A stretch of 64,000 nucleotides of DNA. It comes from Paraburkholderia podalyriae. GTDB taxonomy: Bacteria; Pseudomonadota; Gammaproteobacteria; Burkholderiales; Burkholderiaceae. Location: NCBI RefSeq assembly GCF_014397785.1, contig NZ_VZQQ01000007.1, positions 228,909-292,908 of the forward strand, written 5' to 3'. The notes under the pieces were generated by a model, which worked only from the letters and a program-made list of their open reading frames with translations, searched no databases and was not told the origin of the DNA. Each line of letters starts with the position of its first letter. Position 1 is the first letter of the stretch. Below are positions 48,198 through 58,676 of this stretch, piece by piece. Made by a program: the position numbers and the translations under genes.

Positions 48198-49366
48198 ATG
48201 CATAACCACGATCAGGAACGGACGATCCTGGTGCTGAATAGCGGCTCGTCGTCGCTGAAGTTCGGGCTTTTCGTGCACTCGGCCGACGACGAACAGCTGC
48301 TGCTCGAAGGGGCGGCGGCCGGGGGCATCGGCCGCGACGACGGGCGCTGCGGATCAAGGCGGCCGATGGCCGCGTGCTGTTGCAGCAGCAGCGCAAGCTC
48401 GAATCGCAGTCCGACGCGCTGCAGAAGCTGTCGCAGGTGCTCGTGCAACAGCATCATGCGCGCCCCTGTGCGGTCGGGCACCGCGTCGTGCATGGCGGCC
48501 CGCATCTGCGCACGCACCAGCGCATCACCGGCGACGTGCGCCGTCAGTTGCACGACGCGCTGCACTTCGCGCCGCTGCATATTCCGCCAGCACTCGCGCT
48601 GATCGACGAAGCCACGCAGATTTTCGGCGACGCCGCGCATTTCGCCTGCTTCGACACCGCGTTTCATGCGACGCTGCCGCCGCGCGCCGCGCAACTCGCG
48701 ATACCGCGCCGTTACGCGGACGCGGGCGTGATCCGGTATGGCTTTCACGGGCTGTCGTACGAATCGCTGGTCACGCAGATCGGCGCGGCGTTGCCGTCGC
48801 GCGCGGTCTTCGCGCATCTGGGCAACGGCTCGAGCATGTGCGCGCTGCTCGATGGGCGATCGGTCGATACGTCGATGGGCTTGACGCCGACCGGCGGCAT
48901 TCCGATGGGCACGCGGTGCGGCGACCTCGATCCGGGCGTGCTGCTGTATCTGATGCGCGCGGAACGGCTCGACGCCGATGCGCTCGAAACGCTGCTCAAT
49001 CGCCACAGCGGTCTGGCTGGTTACGCGGACGGCGAAAGCGACATGCAAGCGCTTGAAACACGCGCGACGGCTGGCGACGCGCAGGCGTCGCTCGCGCTCG
49101 ATGCCTTTGCGAGCGCGGTGCGCAAGACGATCGGCGGATACGCGGCCCTGCTTGGCGGCATCGATCTGCTGGTTTTCACTGGCGGGATCGGCGAGCACAG
49201 CGCCGAGGTGCGGCGACGCGTGTGCGATGGGCTCGCGTTCGTGGGGCTCGTCGAAAACGATCCGACGGGCAAGGTGAGGGTGCTGCACACCGAGGAGGAA
49301 CGGCAGATCGCGCGGCATTGCCGGGCATTGCTGCAAGCGGGCGAGGGCTCCGCCCGGTCCGTCTGA
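48198..49366 (+). pseudogene. ackA: Acetate kinase gene with single-base frameshift
   Basis: ATG 48198 begins the AckA N-terminus (ILVLNSGSSSLKFGLF), read to about 48343. The rest continues in another frame (ALRIKAADGRVLLQ) to 49366. It retains GHRVVHGG, FDTAFHATLP, YGFHGLSYESL, HLGNGSSMCALLDG, GGIPMGTRCGDLDPG and TGGIGEHSAEVR. Every active-site motif is intact, so restoring one base in the GACGACGGGCG tract at 48337-48347 would give a normal enzyme of about 390 aa. It would convert acetyl-phosphate plus ADP to acetate plus ATP, completing the phosphoketolase shunt. Recent mutation or sequence error cannot be separated here. Confidence 0.88.
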
Positions 49367-49381
49367 GCCGCCTGATCCACG

Positions 49382-49636
49382 TTAGGGCGTTCGGACGACG
49401 GTCCGGTCCGCGATCGCCGTGACGCCGAACAGCCGCGTCACGTCTTCGAGCATCGCGGCGCGCTGTGCTTCGCGCTGAAGCTCGCCCGACAGCGTGATGC
49501 GCCCCCGCGCGACTTTCACGCACACGGCGTGCGGCGGGACGGCCGAGTCCCACGCGAGTCGGCGCGTCGCTTCGGCGGCGATCTGCGCGTCTGTCAGGCG
49601 GGGAGATTCGCTCGATCTCGAGCTTGCGGACCGCAT
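49382..49636 (-). CDS. BON-domain protein
   Basis: This 84-aa protein has a single BON fold: PRLTDAQIAAEATRRLAW, CVKVARGRITLSGELQ and LFGVTAIADRTVV. BON domains bind phospholipid or polymer surfaces and are often made under osmotic stress. No signal peptide is visible with the start at 49636, which has GGAG upstream; an alternative upstream ATG (49672) adds 12 residues that do not make an export signal either. It is convergent with ackA. Confidence 0.75.
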   Translation of the reverse strand: MRSASSRSSESPRLTDAQIAAEATRRLAWDSAVPPHAVCVKVARGRITLSGELQREAQRAAMLEDVTRLFGVTAIADRTVVRTP

Positions 49637-49852
49637 GGATGCTCCACGAAAACAGAATGCTGATCCATTCACACTAGCAGATGTGGCGGGTTTTGCCCGC
49701 GTGCGCGCTTTGCCCGCGCTTCGCCGCTACCGCCGCGCAATCGCGGGTATGCTCACGATTCGTTCCGCCACGTTTATCATGGTGCCCACCTGACAGAACG
49801 CGCTGTCGAGCCGTGAACGGCGCGCGCATCTTCCACGAGACCTCGCATCCCC

Positions 49853-50548
49853 ATGAATTCGACTCCCGACGCTCCTTCCCGACCCTCGCCGCGCGCGCTG
49901 ACCACGCTCGAAGGACGTGTTCTCGGCGTGCTCGTCGAAAAGCAGCACACGGTGCCTGACAGTTATCCGTTGTCGCTGAACGCGCTGACGCTCGGTTGCA
50001 ATCAGAAGACCGGCCGCGCGCCGGTGCTCAACGCGACCGAGGCCGAGGTGCTGAGCGCCGTCGATGGATTGAAACGCCTGAGCCTCGTGTTCGAGGGCAG
50101 CAGCAGCCGGGTGCCGCGCTTCGAGCACAACATGAACCGCGTGCTCGGGCTGCCGGGACAATCGATCGCGCTCTTGACCACGCTGCTGCTGCGTGGCCCG
50201 CAAACGGCCGCCGAATTGCGCCTGAACAGCGCGCGCCTGCATGGCTTCGCCGATATTTCGTCGGTCGAGGCGTTCCTGGACGAGCTTGCCGCGAACGATC
50301 CGCCCCGCGTGATCCGGCTGCCGCGCATGGCGGGCGAGCGCGAGCCTCGCTGGATGCATCTGTTGTGCGGCGAGCTCAGCATCAGCGAAGCCGCGCAGTC
50401 CGCGATCGCCGAGGACGACAGCGTGCCGCCATCCGCATTCGAGGCGCTGAAGGCCGAGCAAAAGCGTCTCGCCGATGAAGTGACCCGGCTGCAGACTGTC
50501 GTGCGGCGCATGGCGACGGAGCTGGGTATCAGCGCGGACGATTTGTGA
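49853..50548 (+). CDS. YceH/DUF480 family protein
   Basis: This 231-aa protein is built of two winged-helix-like repeats. It has LEGRVLGVLVEKQHTVPDSY (residues 19-38), CNQKTGRAPV and LRGPQTAAELRLNSARLHGF. The C-terminal end is a coiled-coil-like segment (ALKAEQKRLADEVTRLQ). YceH proteins are conserved, probably DNA-associated, and lack an assigned role. Its 3' end overlaps the convergent SLATT gene by 20 nt. Confidence 0.9.
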   Translation: MNSTPDAPSRPSPRALTTLEGRVLGVLVEKQHTVPDSYPLSLNALTLGCNQKTGRAPVLNATEAEVLSAVDGLKRLSLVFEGSSSRVPRFEHNMNRVLGLPGQSIALLTTLLLRGPQTAAELRLNSARLHGFADISSVEAFLDELAANDPPRVIRLPRMAGEREPRWMHLLCGELSISEAAQSAIAEDDSVPPSAFEALKAEQKRLADEVTRLQTVVRRMATELGISADDL

Positions 50549-51101
50549 TCTGAACCGGCAACGAAAATCCGACCGCCTGTTTCACGCATCCCGCCGACGC
50601 GGGCCTGTCCGCCAGCAACGTGCGCTGCGTGCGATAGAAGATCCGCGGTGGCACGTTCGGCGAGTCCTCGGCGAGCCGGTCGAGTTCGGTACGGATCGCG
50701 CTCAGGTAGTGCGTTTCGCGAGCATCGGCGTCGCCGGCAAACACCGCTTCGAGCCGCCGGCGCACCGCACCATAGCGCGCACCGGCCGCGCGATGCTTCT
50801 CGGCACGCTCCGCATAGCGCAGGAACGTCTGCAACGCGGCCGACATCGCCGCCGCCACGCTGACGAGCCCAACGACAATCCGCATCCCGATCGACACCGG
50901 CGGCGCGCTCAGCGAGGCGAACACCGCCGTGCCGACGAAGGCGGTCAGCGCGGTCACGAGCCACCCCATGCGGCGCTCGCGCGCCGACAGCAGATCCGCC
51001 ATGTCGTAATGGCTCATCTGCGATTCGCGCGCGCGGCGAATCCATTTCAACAGCAACTCGGTTTCGTCGACGGGCGGCTCGTAGGCGGGCAGGGTCGTCA
51101 T
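50529..51101 (-). CDS. SLATT/DUF4231-type two-transmembrane protein
   Basis: This 190-aa protein has an N-terminal helical segment (TELLLKWIRRARESQMSHYD), two TM helices (about residues 46-65 and 71-90), and a long C-terminal helical region (LRYAERAEKHRAAGARYGAV). This is the layout of SLATT domains, 2-TM predicted effectors linked to nucleotide-signalling and defence systems. No cyclase, SLOG or nuclease gene is adjacent. It follows the mreB-type gene by 22 nt on the same strand, so the two are likely co-transcribed. Confidence 0.65.
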   Translation of the reverse strand: MTTLPAYEPPVDETELLLKWIRRARESQMSHYDMADLLSARERRMGWLVTALTAFVGTAVFASLSAPPVSIGMRIVVGLVSVAAAMSAALQTFLRYAERAEKHRAAGARYGAVRRRLEAVFAGDADARETHYLSAIRTELDRLAEDSPNVPPRIFYRTQRTLLADRPASAGCVKQAVGFSLPVQITNRPR

Positions 51102-51123
51102 CGCTCAGCCTTCGGCACGCGCA

Positions 51124-52514
<1,391 letters not shown>

Positions 52515-53933
52515 ATGATCACCAAAAAGTATTGGCGCGGTAGCGCTGCGATCTGCGTTGTCCTCGCAATCGGCGGCGCGTATGCGCTCAGCCAACGCAA
52601 TGCCGATGCGTCCGTGAGCGACGCGCAGGGCCCGACGTCGTCGCCGCATGCGGCGTCGGATATCGTCGGCTCGCGCACGTCGGCCCCGGACTTCTCCGGC
52701 ATCGTGACGCGTTATGGCCCGGCGGTCGTGCACATCGGCGTCAAAGAAGCCGCATCGGTCGACGAAAACGGTCAACGCAAAAGCGGCGGCGAAGCGCTCG
52801 GCTCGGGCTTCATCATCAGCCAGGACGGCTTCATCCTGACCAACAATCACGTCGTCGACGGCGCGACCAGCGTGAGCGTGAAGCTCACCGACGGCCGAGA
52901 ATTCCGCGCCCGCGTGATCGGCAAGGACAAGGCCACCGACGTCGCCGTGGTCAAGATCGACGCGACCAATCTGCCGACCGTGAAGATCGGCAATCCGGAC
53001 AGCAGCAAGGTCGGCGAATGGGTCGTGGCAATCGGCTCGCCGTATGGCTTCGACAGCACGGTGACCTCGGGCATCATCAGCGCGAAATCGCGCTCGTTCT
53101 CCGACGATAGCCCGATCCCGTTCATCCAGACCGACGTGCCGGTCAATCCGGGTAACTCGGGCGGCCCGCTGTTCAACCTGAACGGCGAAGTGATCGGCAT
53201 CAACTCGATGATCTACTCCCGCACCGGCGGCTTTCAGGGCCTGTCGTTCGCGATTCCGATCGACGCGGCGATGCACGTGAAAGACCAGCTCGTGAGCACC
53301 GGTCACGTGAGCCGCGGCCGCATCGGCGTGGCTGTGCAGCCGCTTAGCGCGGACAAGGCGAAGGCACTCGGTCTCAACTCGGCGGGCGGCGCACTGGTGG
53401 GCTCGGTCGATCCCAACGGCCCCGCGCAAGCAGCCGGTCTGCGCCAGGGCGACGTGATCGTCGGTGTGAACGGCAAGCATATCGGCAGTACGACAGAATT
53501 GATCGGTCAGGTCGCGCAGCTGTCGCCGGGCAGCGCAGCGACGATCAGCGTGTGGCGCAACGGCGGCGAACGCAAGCTGTCAGTGGCGGTGGGCGCGCAG
53601 CAAGCGTCGGACGTGGCATCGGCCGCGCCGCGCGAGGAGCAGCAGCAACAGCCGCAGCAGCAAAACCGTCCGCGTCTCGGCGTCGCCGTCCGCGCGCTGA
53701 CCCAGGACGAACAGCAGCAAGCGCAGCTGCCGGGCGGCGTGGTGGTGCAGCAGGCCACCGGTCCGGCCGCCGAAGCCGGCATTCAGGCGGGCGACGTCAT
53801 CATTGCCGTCGACGGCAAGGTGATTCACGGCGTAGAGCAGTTGCGCCGCATGATCGCTCAGGCGGACGATAGCGTGTCCGTCACCGTCGTACGCGATGGT
53901 GAAGAAGCGTCGGTCAACGTGACGCTGGGCTGA
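52515..53933 (+). CDS. Do-family serine protease (DegP/MucD-like)
   Basis: This 472-aa periplasmic protease has an N-terminal signal or anchor helix (residues 7-25), the trypsin-like domain with His112 (TNNHVVDG), Asp142 (TDVAVV) and Ser215 (GNSGGPLF), and two PDZ domains (about 290-375 and 390-465). A Gln-rich linker (EEQQQQPQQQ) lies between the PDZ domains. It degrades or refolds misfolded envelope proteins. It is divergent from mreB and convergent with the RND efflux operon. No anti-sigma gene is adjacent, so its regulation is not readable from context. Confidence 0.92.
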   Translation: MITKKYWRGSAAICVVLAIGGAYALSQRNADASVSDAQGPTSSPHAASDIVGSRTSAPDFSGIVTRYGPAVVHIGVKEAASVDENGQRKSGGEALGSGFIISQDGFILTNNHVVDGATSVSVKLTDGREFRARVIGKDKATDVAVVKIDATNLPTVKIGNPDSSKVGEWVVAIGSPYGFDSTVTSGIISAKSRSFSDDSPIPFIQTDVPVNPGNSGGPLFNLNGEVIGINSMIYSRTGGFQGLSFAIPIDAAMHVKDQLVSTGHVSRGRIGVAVQPLSADKAKALGLNSAGGALVGSVDPNGPAQAAGLRQGDVIVGVNGKHIGSTTELIGQVAQLSPGSAATISVWRNGGERKLSVAVGAQQASDVASAAPREEQQQQPQQQNRPRLGVAVRALTQDEQQQAQLPGGVVVQQATGPAAEAGIQAGDVIIAVDGKVIHGVEQLRRMIAQADDSVSVTVVRDGEEASVNVTLG

Positions 53934-53941
53934 TCGGTTGG

Positions 53942-53969
53942 GCCCGCCGGTGCAAAGCCGGCGGTGGGC
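53942..53969. terminator. GC-rich hairpin between convergent genes
   Basis: CCGCCGG (53944-53950) pairs with CCGGCGG (53958-53964) around TGCAAAG. There is no T-tract on either strand, so it is only a possible bidirectional terminator between the protease gene and the efflux lipoprotein gene. Confidence 0.35.
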
Positions 53970-53996
53970 ACGGCGCGCTCAGGTAGCGCGCGTGCC

Positions 53997-55475
53997 TCAG
54001 TTGGACGGCTGGACCCCATCCGCGTGAGACGTGCGTTGCGATACGTCGCGCGGCTCGTCGGGTCCGCCTCCCAGCGCGACATAAAGCGATACGCCATTCT
54101 GCAACGCCGTCGCCCGAAGCTGGATCAGTTGCTGCTCGGCGGCAAACTGATTGCGTCGCGCATCCACCACCTCGAGATAAATCGAGATTCCGTTTTCGTA
54201 GCGCAGCTCCGCCGTTTCGGCGAGTTGCCGCTGCGCCTGCACCGCCTGCTCTTGTGCAGCGATCTGCTCCTTGTAGCGTTGCCGTGCGACCAATGCATCG
54301 GACACCTCACGAAACGCGTTCTGCACCGTGCGCTGATAATCGGCGACCATCTCGTCGCGTCGCGCGCGCGCCTGCGCCAGCTGTGCCTGGCGCTGTCCCG
54401 CATCAAAGATCGGCATACCGACCAGCGCGCCGAACGACCACGCCTGCTTGGCCGGCACGAACAGATCACCGAGTTCCGGCGATACATAACCGAAGCTGCC
54501 GGTCAGCGCGATGCGCGGAAAGAAGTCCGCGCGCGCGGCGCCGATGTCGGCATTGGCCGCGCGCAGCTGCTGCTCGGCCTGCCGGATGTCCGGCCGGTCG
54601 ATCAGCAATGCGGACGGCAAGCCCGCATCGAGCTCGCCGAACTGTGCGGCGTCCGCGATCGGCGGCGCGTGCGGTAGCGCCTCGCCAAGCGGCCCGCCGA
54701 TCAGCACCTCGAGCAGATGGCGCTGCTGCGCGGTGGTCCGTTGCAGTTCCGCCAGCTGCGTCTGCGCCTGCGTGACCAGAATCGCGGCCTGGTCGTAATC
54801 GACCCACGATGTGACGCCCGCGTCGAGCCGCAGCTTCGCGACTTCCAGCGCGTAGCGGCGACTGTCGAGCGTCTGTTGCGCAAGCTCGATGCCTTCTTCG
54901 CCCGAGCGGATCGCGTAGTAGTTCGACGCGACATTGCCGATCAACGACAAACGGAACGCGCGCTGCGCCTCGGCGCTCGCCAGATACCGGCGCCGCGCCG
55001 CTTCGCTGGTGTTGCGCACGCGTCCCCAGAAGTCGAGTTCGAACGACGTGACCGCAGCCTGAACGTTGTACTGGTTGAACTGGACCGAGATATCCGTGTT
55101 GTCGAACTCGGGATCGATCGAGCCGAGCGGCGCCTTCGTGCGGGTCGCGCCCGCGTTCGCATTGACCTGCGGTAGACGCGCGGCGTTCTGGATGCGATAG
55201 AACGCGCGCGCCTGCTCGATGCGCGCAATCGACGCCGCCAGATCGCGGTTGTGCTCGAGCGCCGCGTCGATCAGCAGCTTCAGTCGCGGATCGGCGAAGA
55301 AGGTCTGCCAGTCGACTTCGCTTGCCAGATGCGCGTTGGCCGGATTGGCGGTCTCCGTCGTGTCGAAGTGATCGGCGATCGGCAGTTGCGGCTGCTGATA
55401 CTTCGGTGCGAAATTGCAGGCGGCGAGCGAGCAGCAGAGGAGGGGCAGCAGGCTCTGACGAAAGCTCTTACGCAT
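53997..55475 (-). CDS. RND efflux outer-membrane lipoprotein (NodT/OprM type)
   Basis: This 492-aa protein has a lipoprotein signal ending CSLAAC (Cys20), followed by FAPKYQQP and two repeated OEP domains with long helices (about 55-250 and 260-460). Members form TolC-like trimeric channels. Start 55475 has GGAGGT upstream and overlaps the pump gene stop by 8 nt, so the two are translationally coupled. It is the last gene of the adaptor-pump-channel operon. Confidence 0.92.
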   Translation of the reverse strand: MRKSFRQSLLPLLCCSLAACNFAPKYQQPQLPIADHFDTTETANPANAHLASEVDWQTFFADPRLKLLIDAALEHNRDLAASIARIEQARAFYRIQNAARLPQVNANAGATRTKAPLGSIDPEFDNTDISVQFNQYNVQAAVTSFELDFWGRVRNTSEAARRRYLASAEAQRAFRLSLIGNVASNYYAIRSGEEGIELAQQTLDSRRYALEVAKLRLDAGVTSWVDYDQAAILVTQAQTQLAELQRTTAQQRHLLEVLIGGPLGEALPHAPPIADAAQFGELDAGLPSALLIDRPDIRQAEQQLRAANADIGAARADFFPRIALTGSFGYVSPELGDLFVPAKQAWSFGALVGMPIFDAGQRQAQLAQARARRDEMVADYQRTVQNAFREVSDALVARQRYKEQIAAQEQAVQAQRQLAETAELRYENGISIYLEVVDARRNQFAAEQQLIQLRATALQNGVSLYVALGGGPDEPRDVSQRTSHADGVQPSN

Positions 55476-58400
55476 CGCGCTGACCTCCACCCAATTCGCG
55501 AGGCGTAGCCGTCGGCCGATCGTCATCGTCGAGATCGATGCTGCGTTTGTTGCGACTCAGCCAGCGGCGCGCGGCCACATAGAACAACGGCGTAAAGAAG
55601 ACGCCGAACAGCGTCGCGGTCAGCATGCTGCCCATTACGCCGGTGCCGACCGCGCGCCGGCTCGCGGCGCCCGCGCCGGTTGCGAGCACGAGCGGCAGCA
55701 TACCCAGCACGAATGTGACGCTGGTCATCAGAATAGGGCGAAGACGCTGCTGTGCGCCGCTTTTTGCGGCGGCCAGCGCGTTTTTGCCTTCGGACTCTTC
55801 CTTGATCGCGAACTCGACGATCAGAATCGCGTTCTTCGCGGCAAGGCCGATGATCGTCACGAGGCCGATATTGAAGTACACGTCCGCGGACAGCCCACGC
55901 AGCATCGTCAGCAACACCGCGCCGATCACGCCGAACGGGATGATCAGCAACACCGCCACCGGAATCGCCCAGCTCTCGTACAGCGCCGCGAGCAACAGGA
56001 ACACGACCACCAGCGACAGCCCTAGCAGCATGCCGATCTGGCCGCTCGCCTGTTTTTCCTCGAGCGCGGTGCCGGTCCATTCGTAGGTCAGGTTGCCGGT
56101 CAGCACGTGCGACGCGATGCGCTCCATCTCGGCGATCGCCGCGCCGCTCGAACGGCCGGGCGCGGCCTGGCCGGACAGCGTCGCGGACGGAAAGCCGTTA
56201 TAGCGTTCGAGTTGCTGCGGCCCGGAAATCCAGCGCACGCGCGTGAACGCCGAGAACGGCACCATCTCGCCGCGGCTATTGCGCAAGCGCAGCGAGGTCA
56301 CGTCCTCGGCGCGCATCCGTTGCTCGGCATCCGCCTGCAACAATACCCGCAGCACGTTGCCCTCGAACACGAAGTCGTTCACGTAGTTCGAACCGAACGT
56401 CAGCGCGAGCGCCTGGTTGACCTGGCCGATCTGCAGGCCGAGCGCGCGTGCCTTCACGCGATCGATCTCGACGTAGAGCTGCGGCGCCTCCGGCATGCCC
56501 TCGGCGCGCACGCCCGCGAGAAGAGGGCTTTGCGATGCTTCGATCATCACGCGCCGCGCGGCCTGCTGCAGCGCTTCGCCACCGACGCCGCTGCGATCCT
56601 GAATCTTGATCGTGAAGCCGGTCGCGTTGCCGAGCGACGGAATCGCCGGCGGATCGAGCGCAAAAATGATCGCCTCGGGAATCTGCCGGAACGCGGCATT
56701 CGCGCGCCGCACCAACGCGCTCGCCGAATTGGCCTCGCCCGAGCGTTCGTCCCACGGCTTCAGATCGACGAACGACAGTGCCGCCGATTGCCCCTGGCCG
56801 AAGAAGCTGAAGCCCGTCACCGACGCGACGTTGCGCACCTGCGGCTGCTGCCGCAGAAACGCCTCGACCTGGTCGATCGCGCGCTGCGTGCGCTGTTCGG
56901 TCGAACCCGGCGCGCCGGTGTACGTGATGAAGATGTGCCCCTGGTCCTCGGTTGGCAGAAAGCCGGTCGGTAGCCGCGTGAAGAACAATGCGGTGATCGC
57001 GCAGGCCGCGACGAACACCAGCAGCCAGCGCAGCGGCGAGCGCAACATCGCATCGACGCCGCCGATATAGCGGGTGGTGCCCGCATCGAGCCCGCGATTG
57101 AAGGCGTCGAACACGCGGTGCAGTAGACGCGCCGCCGGATTCTTCGGCCGCTCGTTGGCCGCTGCCTCGCTGCGCAACAGCGCCGCGCACAACGCCGCGC
57201 CGAGTGTCAACGCCAGCAGCGTCGACAGCAGGATCGACACCGCGAGCGTCACCGAAAATTGCCGGTAGATGCCGCCCGTCGAGCCCAGAAAAAACGCCAT
57301 CGGAATGAACACCGCGACGAGCACCAACGTACTCGCGATCGCCGCGCCCGCAATCTGCCCGATCGCCTTTACCGTTGCGCGCGGCGCGCTGAGCCCTTCC
57401 TCGCGCATGATGCGAGCGACGTTTTCGACGACGACGATGGCGTCGTCGTTGAGGATACCGATTGCGACCACCATGCCGAACAGCGACAGAATGTTGATCG
57501 ACAGCCCGAACAGATACAGCCCCGCGCAGGTGCCGATCAGCGCGATCGGCACGACGATCGTCGGAATCACGGTCGCGCGCCAGTCCTGCAGGAACAGGAA
57601 CACGACGACGGTCACGAGCAGCAGCGCCTCGATCATCGTGCGGATCACGCCGTGCACCGAGGTCGTGATGAACGGCGTGGTGTCGAACGGCACGGTCCAC
57701 GTGACTCCGCGCGGGAAGGTCGGCTGCAATTCGGCCATGCGCTGGCGCACCGCGCTGGCGACCGCGAGCGCGTTCGCGCCGCTCGCGAGCTGGATCGCGA
57801 TGCCGGCCGACGGCTTGCCGTTGACGCTGAGCCGATTGCCGTAGCTGTCGTTACCGAGTTCGACGCGCGCGACGTCACCCACACGCACGGTCGAGCCATC
57901 CGGATTCGCGCGCACGATGATGTCGCGGAACTGCTCGGGCGTCGAGAAGCGGCTTTGCGTGACGATCTGCGCGGTGAATTCGGCGCCCGGCGCGATCGGC
58001 TGATCGCCGAGGCCGCCGCCCGCGGTCTGGCTGTTCTGCTCCTGGATCGCCTGCAGCACCTCGCTCGCCGACAGGCCGAAACCCGCGAGCTTGCGCGGAT
58101 CGAGCCAGATCCGCATCGCGTACGACGAGCCGAACAGCTGCACGTCGCCGACGCCGTCGATACGGCGCAGCTCGTTGACGATGTTGTTCGACGCGAAGTT
58201 GCCCATCGCGACGGCGCTGGTGGTGCCGTCGGTCGCCTGCAACGCCAGCAGCATCAGAAAGCCCGACGACGCCTTCGTGACGCGCACGCCGACCTGACGG
58301 ACTTCGAGCGGCAAGCGTGGTTCGACGCGACTCAGACGGTCTTGCACCTGGGTGCGCGCAATGTCGAGATTGGTGCCGGGCTTCAGTACCACGGTGATCT

Positions 58401-58665
58401 GCATCGTGCCGTTCGCGCGACTCACCGACGACATGTAGAGAAAGTTTTCGATGCCGTTCATCTCGTCTTCGACGATCGACGTGACGGTACGCTCGAGCGT
58501 GCTCGCGTCCGCGCCGCTAAAGGCCGCGCTGATGCTCAGCGACGGCGGAGCGACGTCGGGGTACTGCTCGACCGGCAACAGCGCAAGCGCGATCGCGCCG
58601 AACAGCACCGTGAAGAGGGCGATGACCCACGCGAAAACCGGCCTGGCGACGAAGAATCGATTCAT
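55468..58665 (-). CDS. RND multidrug efflux pump (HAE1, AcrB/MexB-like)
   Basis: This 1065-aa inner-membrane proton-driven exporter begins MNRFFVARPVFAWVIAL. It has the proton-relay aspartates Asp407-Asp408 in GILNDDAIVVVENV and the classic two large periplasmic loops with 12 TM helices. It ends in a charged tail (SRNKRSIDLDDDDRPTATPR). It should expel hydrophobic drugs, solvents or dyes through the partner channel. The frame extends 40 codons upstream of 58665, but the conserved start is at 58665. It lies 11 nt after the adaptor gene. Confidence 0.95.
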   Translation of the reverse strand: MNRFFVARPVFAWVIALFTVLFGAIALALLPVEQYPDVAPPSLSISAAFSGADASTLERTVTSIVEDEMNGIENFLYMSSVSRANGTMQITVVLKPGTNLDIARTQVQDRLSRVEPRLPLEVRQVGVRVTKASSGFLMLLALQATDGTTSAVAMGNFASNNIVNELRRIDGVGDVQLFGSSYAMRIWLDPRKLAGFGLSASEVLQAIQEQNSQTAGGGLGDQPIAPGAEFTAQIVTQSRFSTPEQFRDIIVRANPDGSTVRVGDVARVELGNDSYGNRLSVNGKPSAGIAIQLASGANALAVASAVRQRMAELQPTFPRGVTWTVPFDTTPFITTSVHGVIRTMIEALLLVTVVVFLFLQDWRATVIPTIVVPIALIGTCAGLYLFGLSINILSLFGMVVAIGILNDDAIVVVENVARIMREEGLSAPRATVKAIGQIAGAAIASTLVLVAVFIPMAFFLGSTGGIYRQFSVTLAVSILLSTLLALTLGAALCAALLRSEAAANERPKNPAARLLHRVFDAFNRGLDAGTTRYIGGVDAMLRSPLRWLLVFVAACAITALFFTRLPTGFLPTEDQGHIFITYTGAPGSTEQRTQRAIDQVEAFLRQQPQVRNVASVTGFSFFGQGQSAALSFVDLKPWDERSGEANSASALVRRANAAFRQIPEAIIFALDPPAIPSLGNATGFTIKIQDRSGVGGEALQQAARRVMIEASQSPLLAGVRAEGMPEAPQLYVEIDRVKARALGLQIGQVNQALALTFGSNYVNDFVFEGNVLRVLLQADAEQRMRAEDVTSLRLRNSRGEMVPFSAFTRVRWISGPQQLERYNGFPSATLSGQAAPGRSSGAAIAEMERIASHVLTGNLTYEWTGTALEEKQASGQIGMLLGLSLVVVFLLLAALYESWAIPVAVLLIIPFGVIGAVLLTMLRGLSADVYFNIGLVTIIGLAAKNAILIVEFAIKEESEGKNALAAAKSGAQQRLRPILMTSVTFVLGMLPLVLATGAGAASRRAVGTGVMGSMLTATLFGVFFTPLFYVAARRWLSRNKRSIDLDDDDRPTATPRELGGGQRDA

Positions 58666-58676
58666 CGGCGAGCCCG

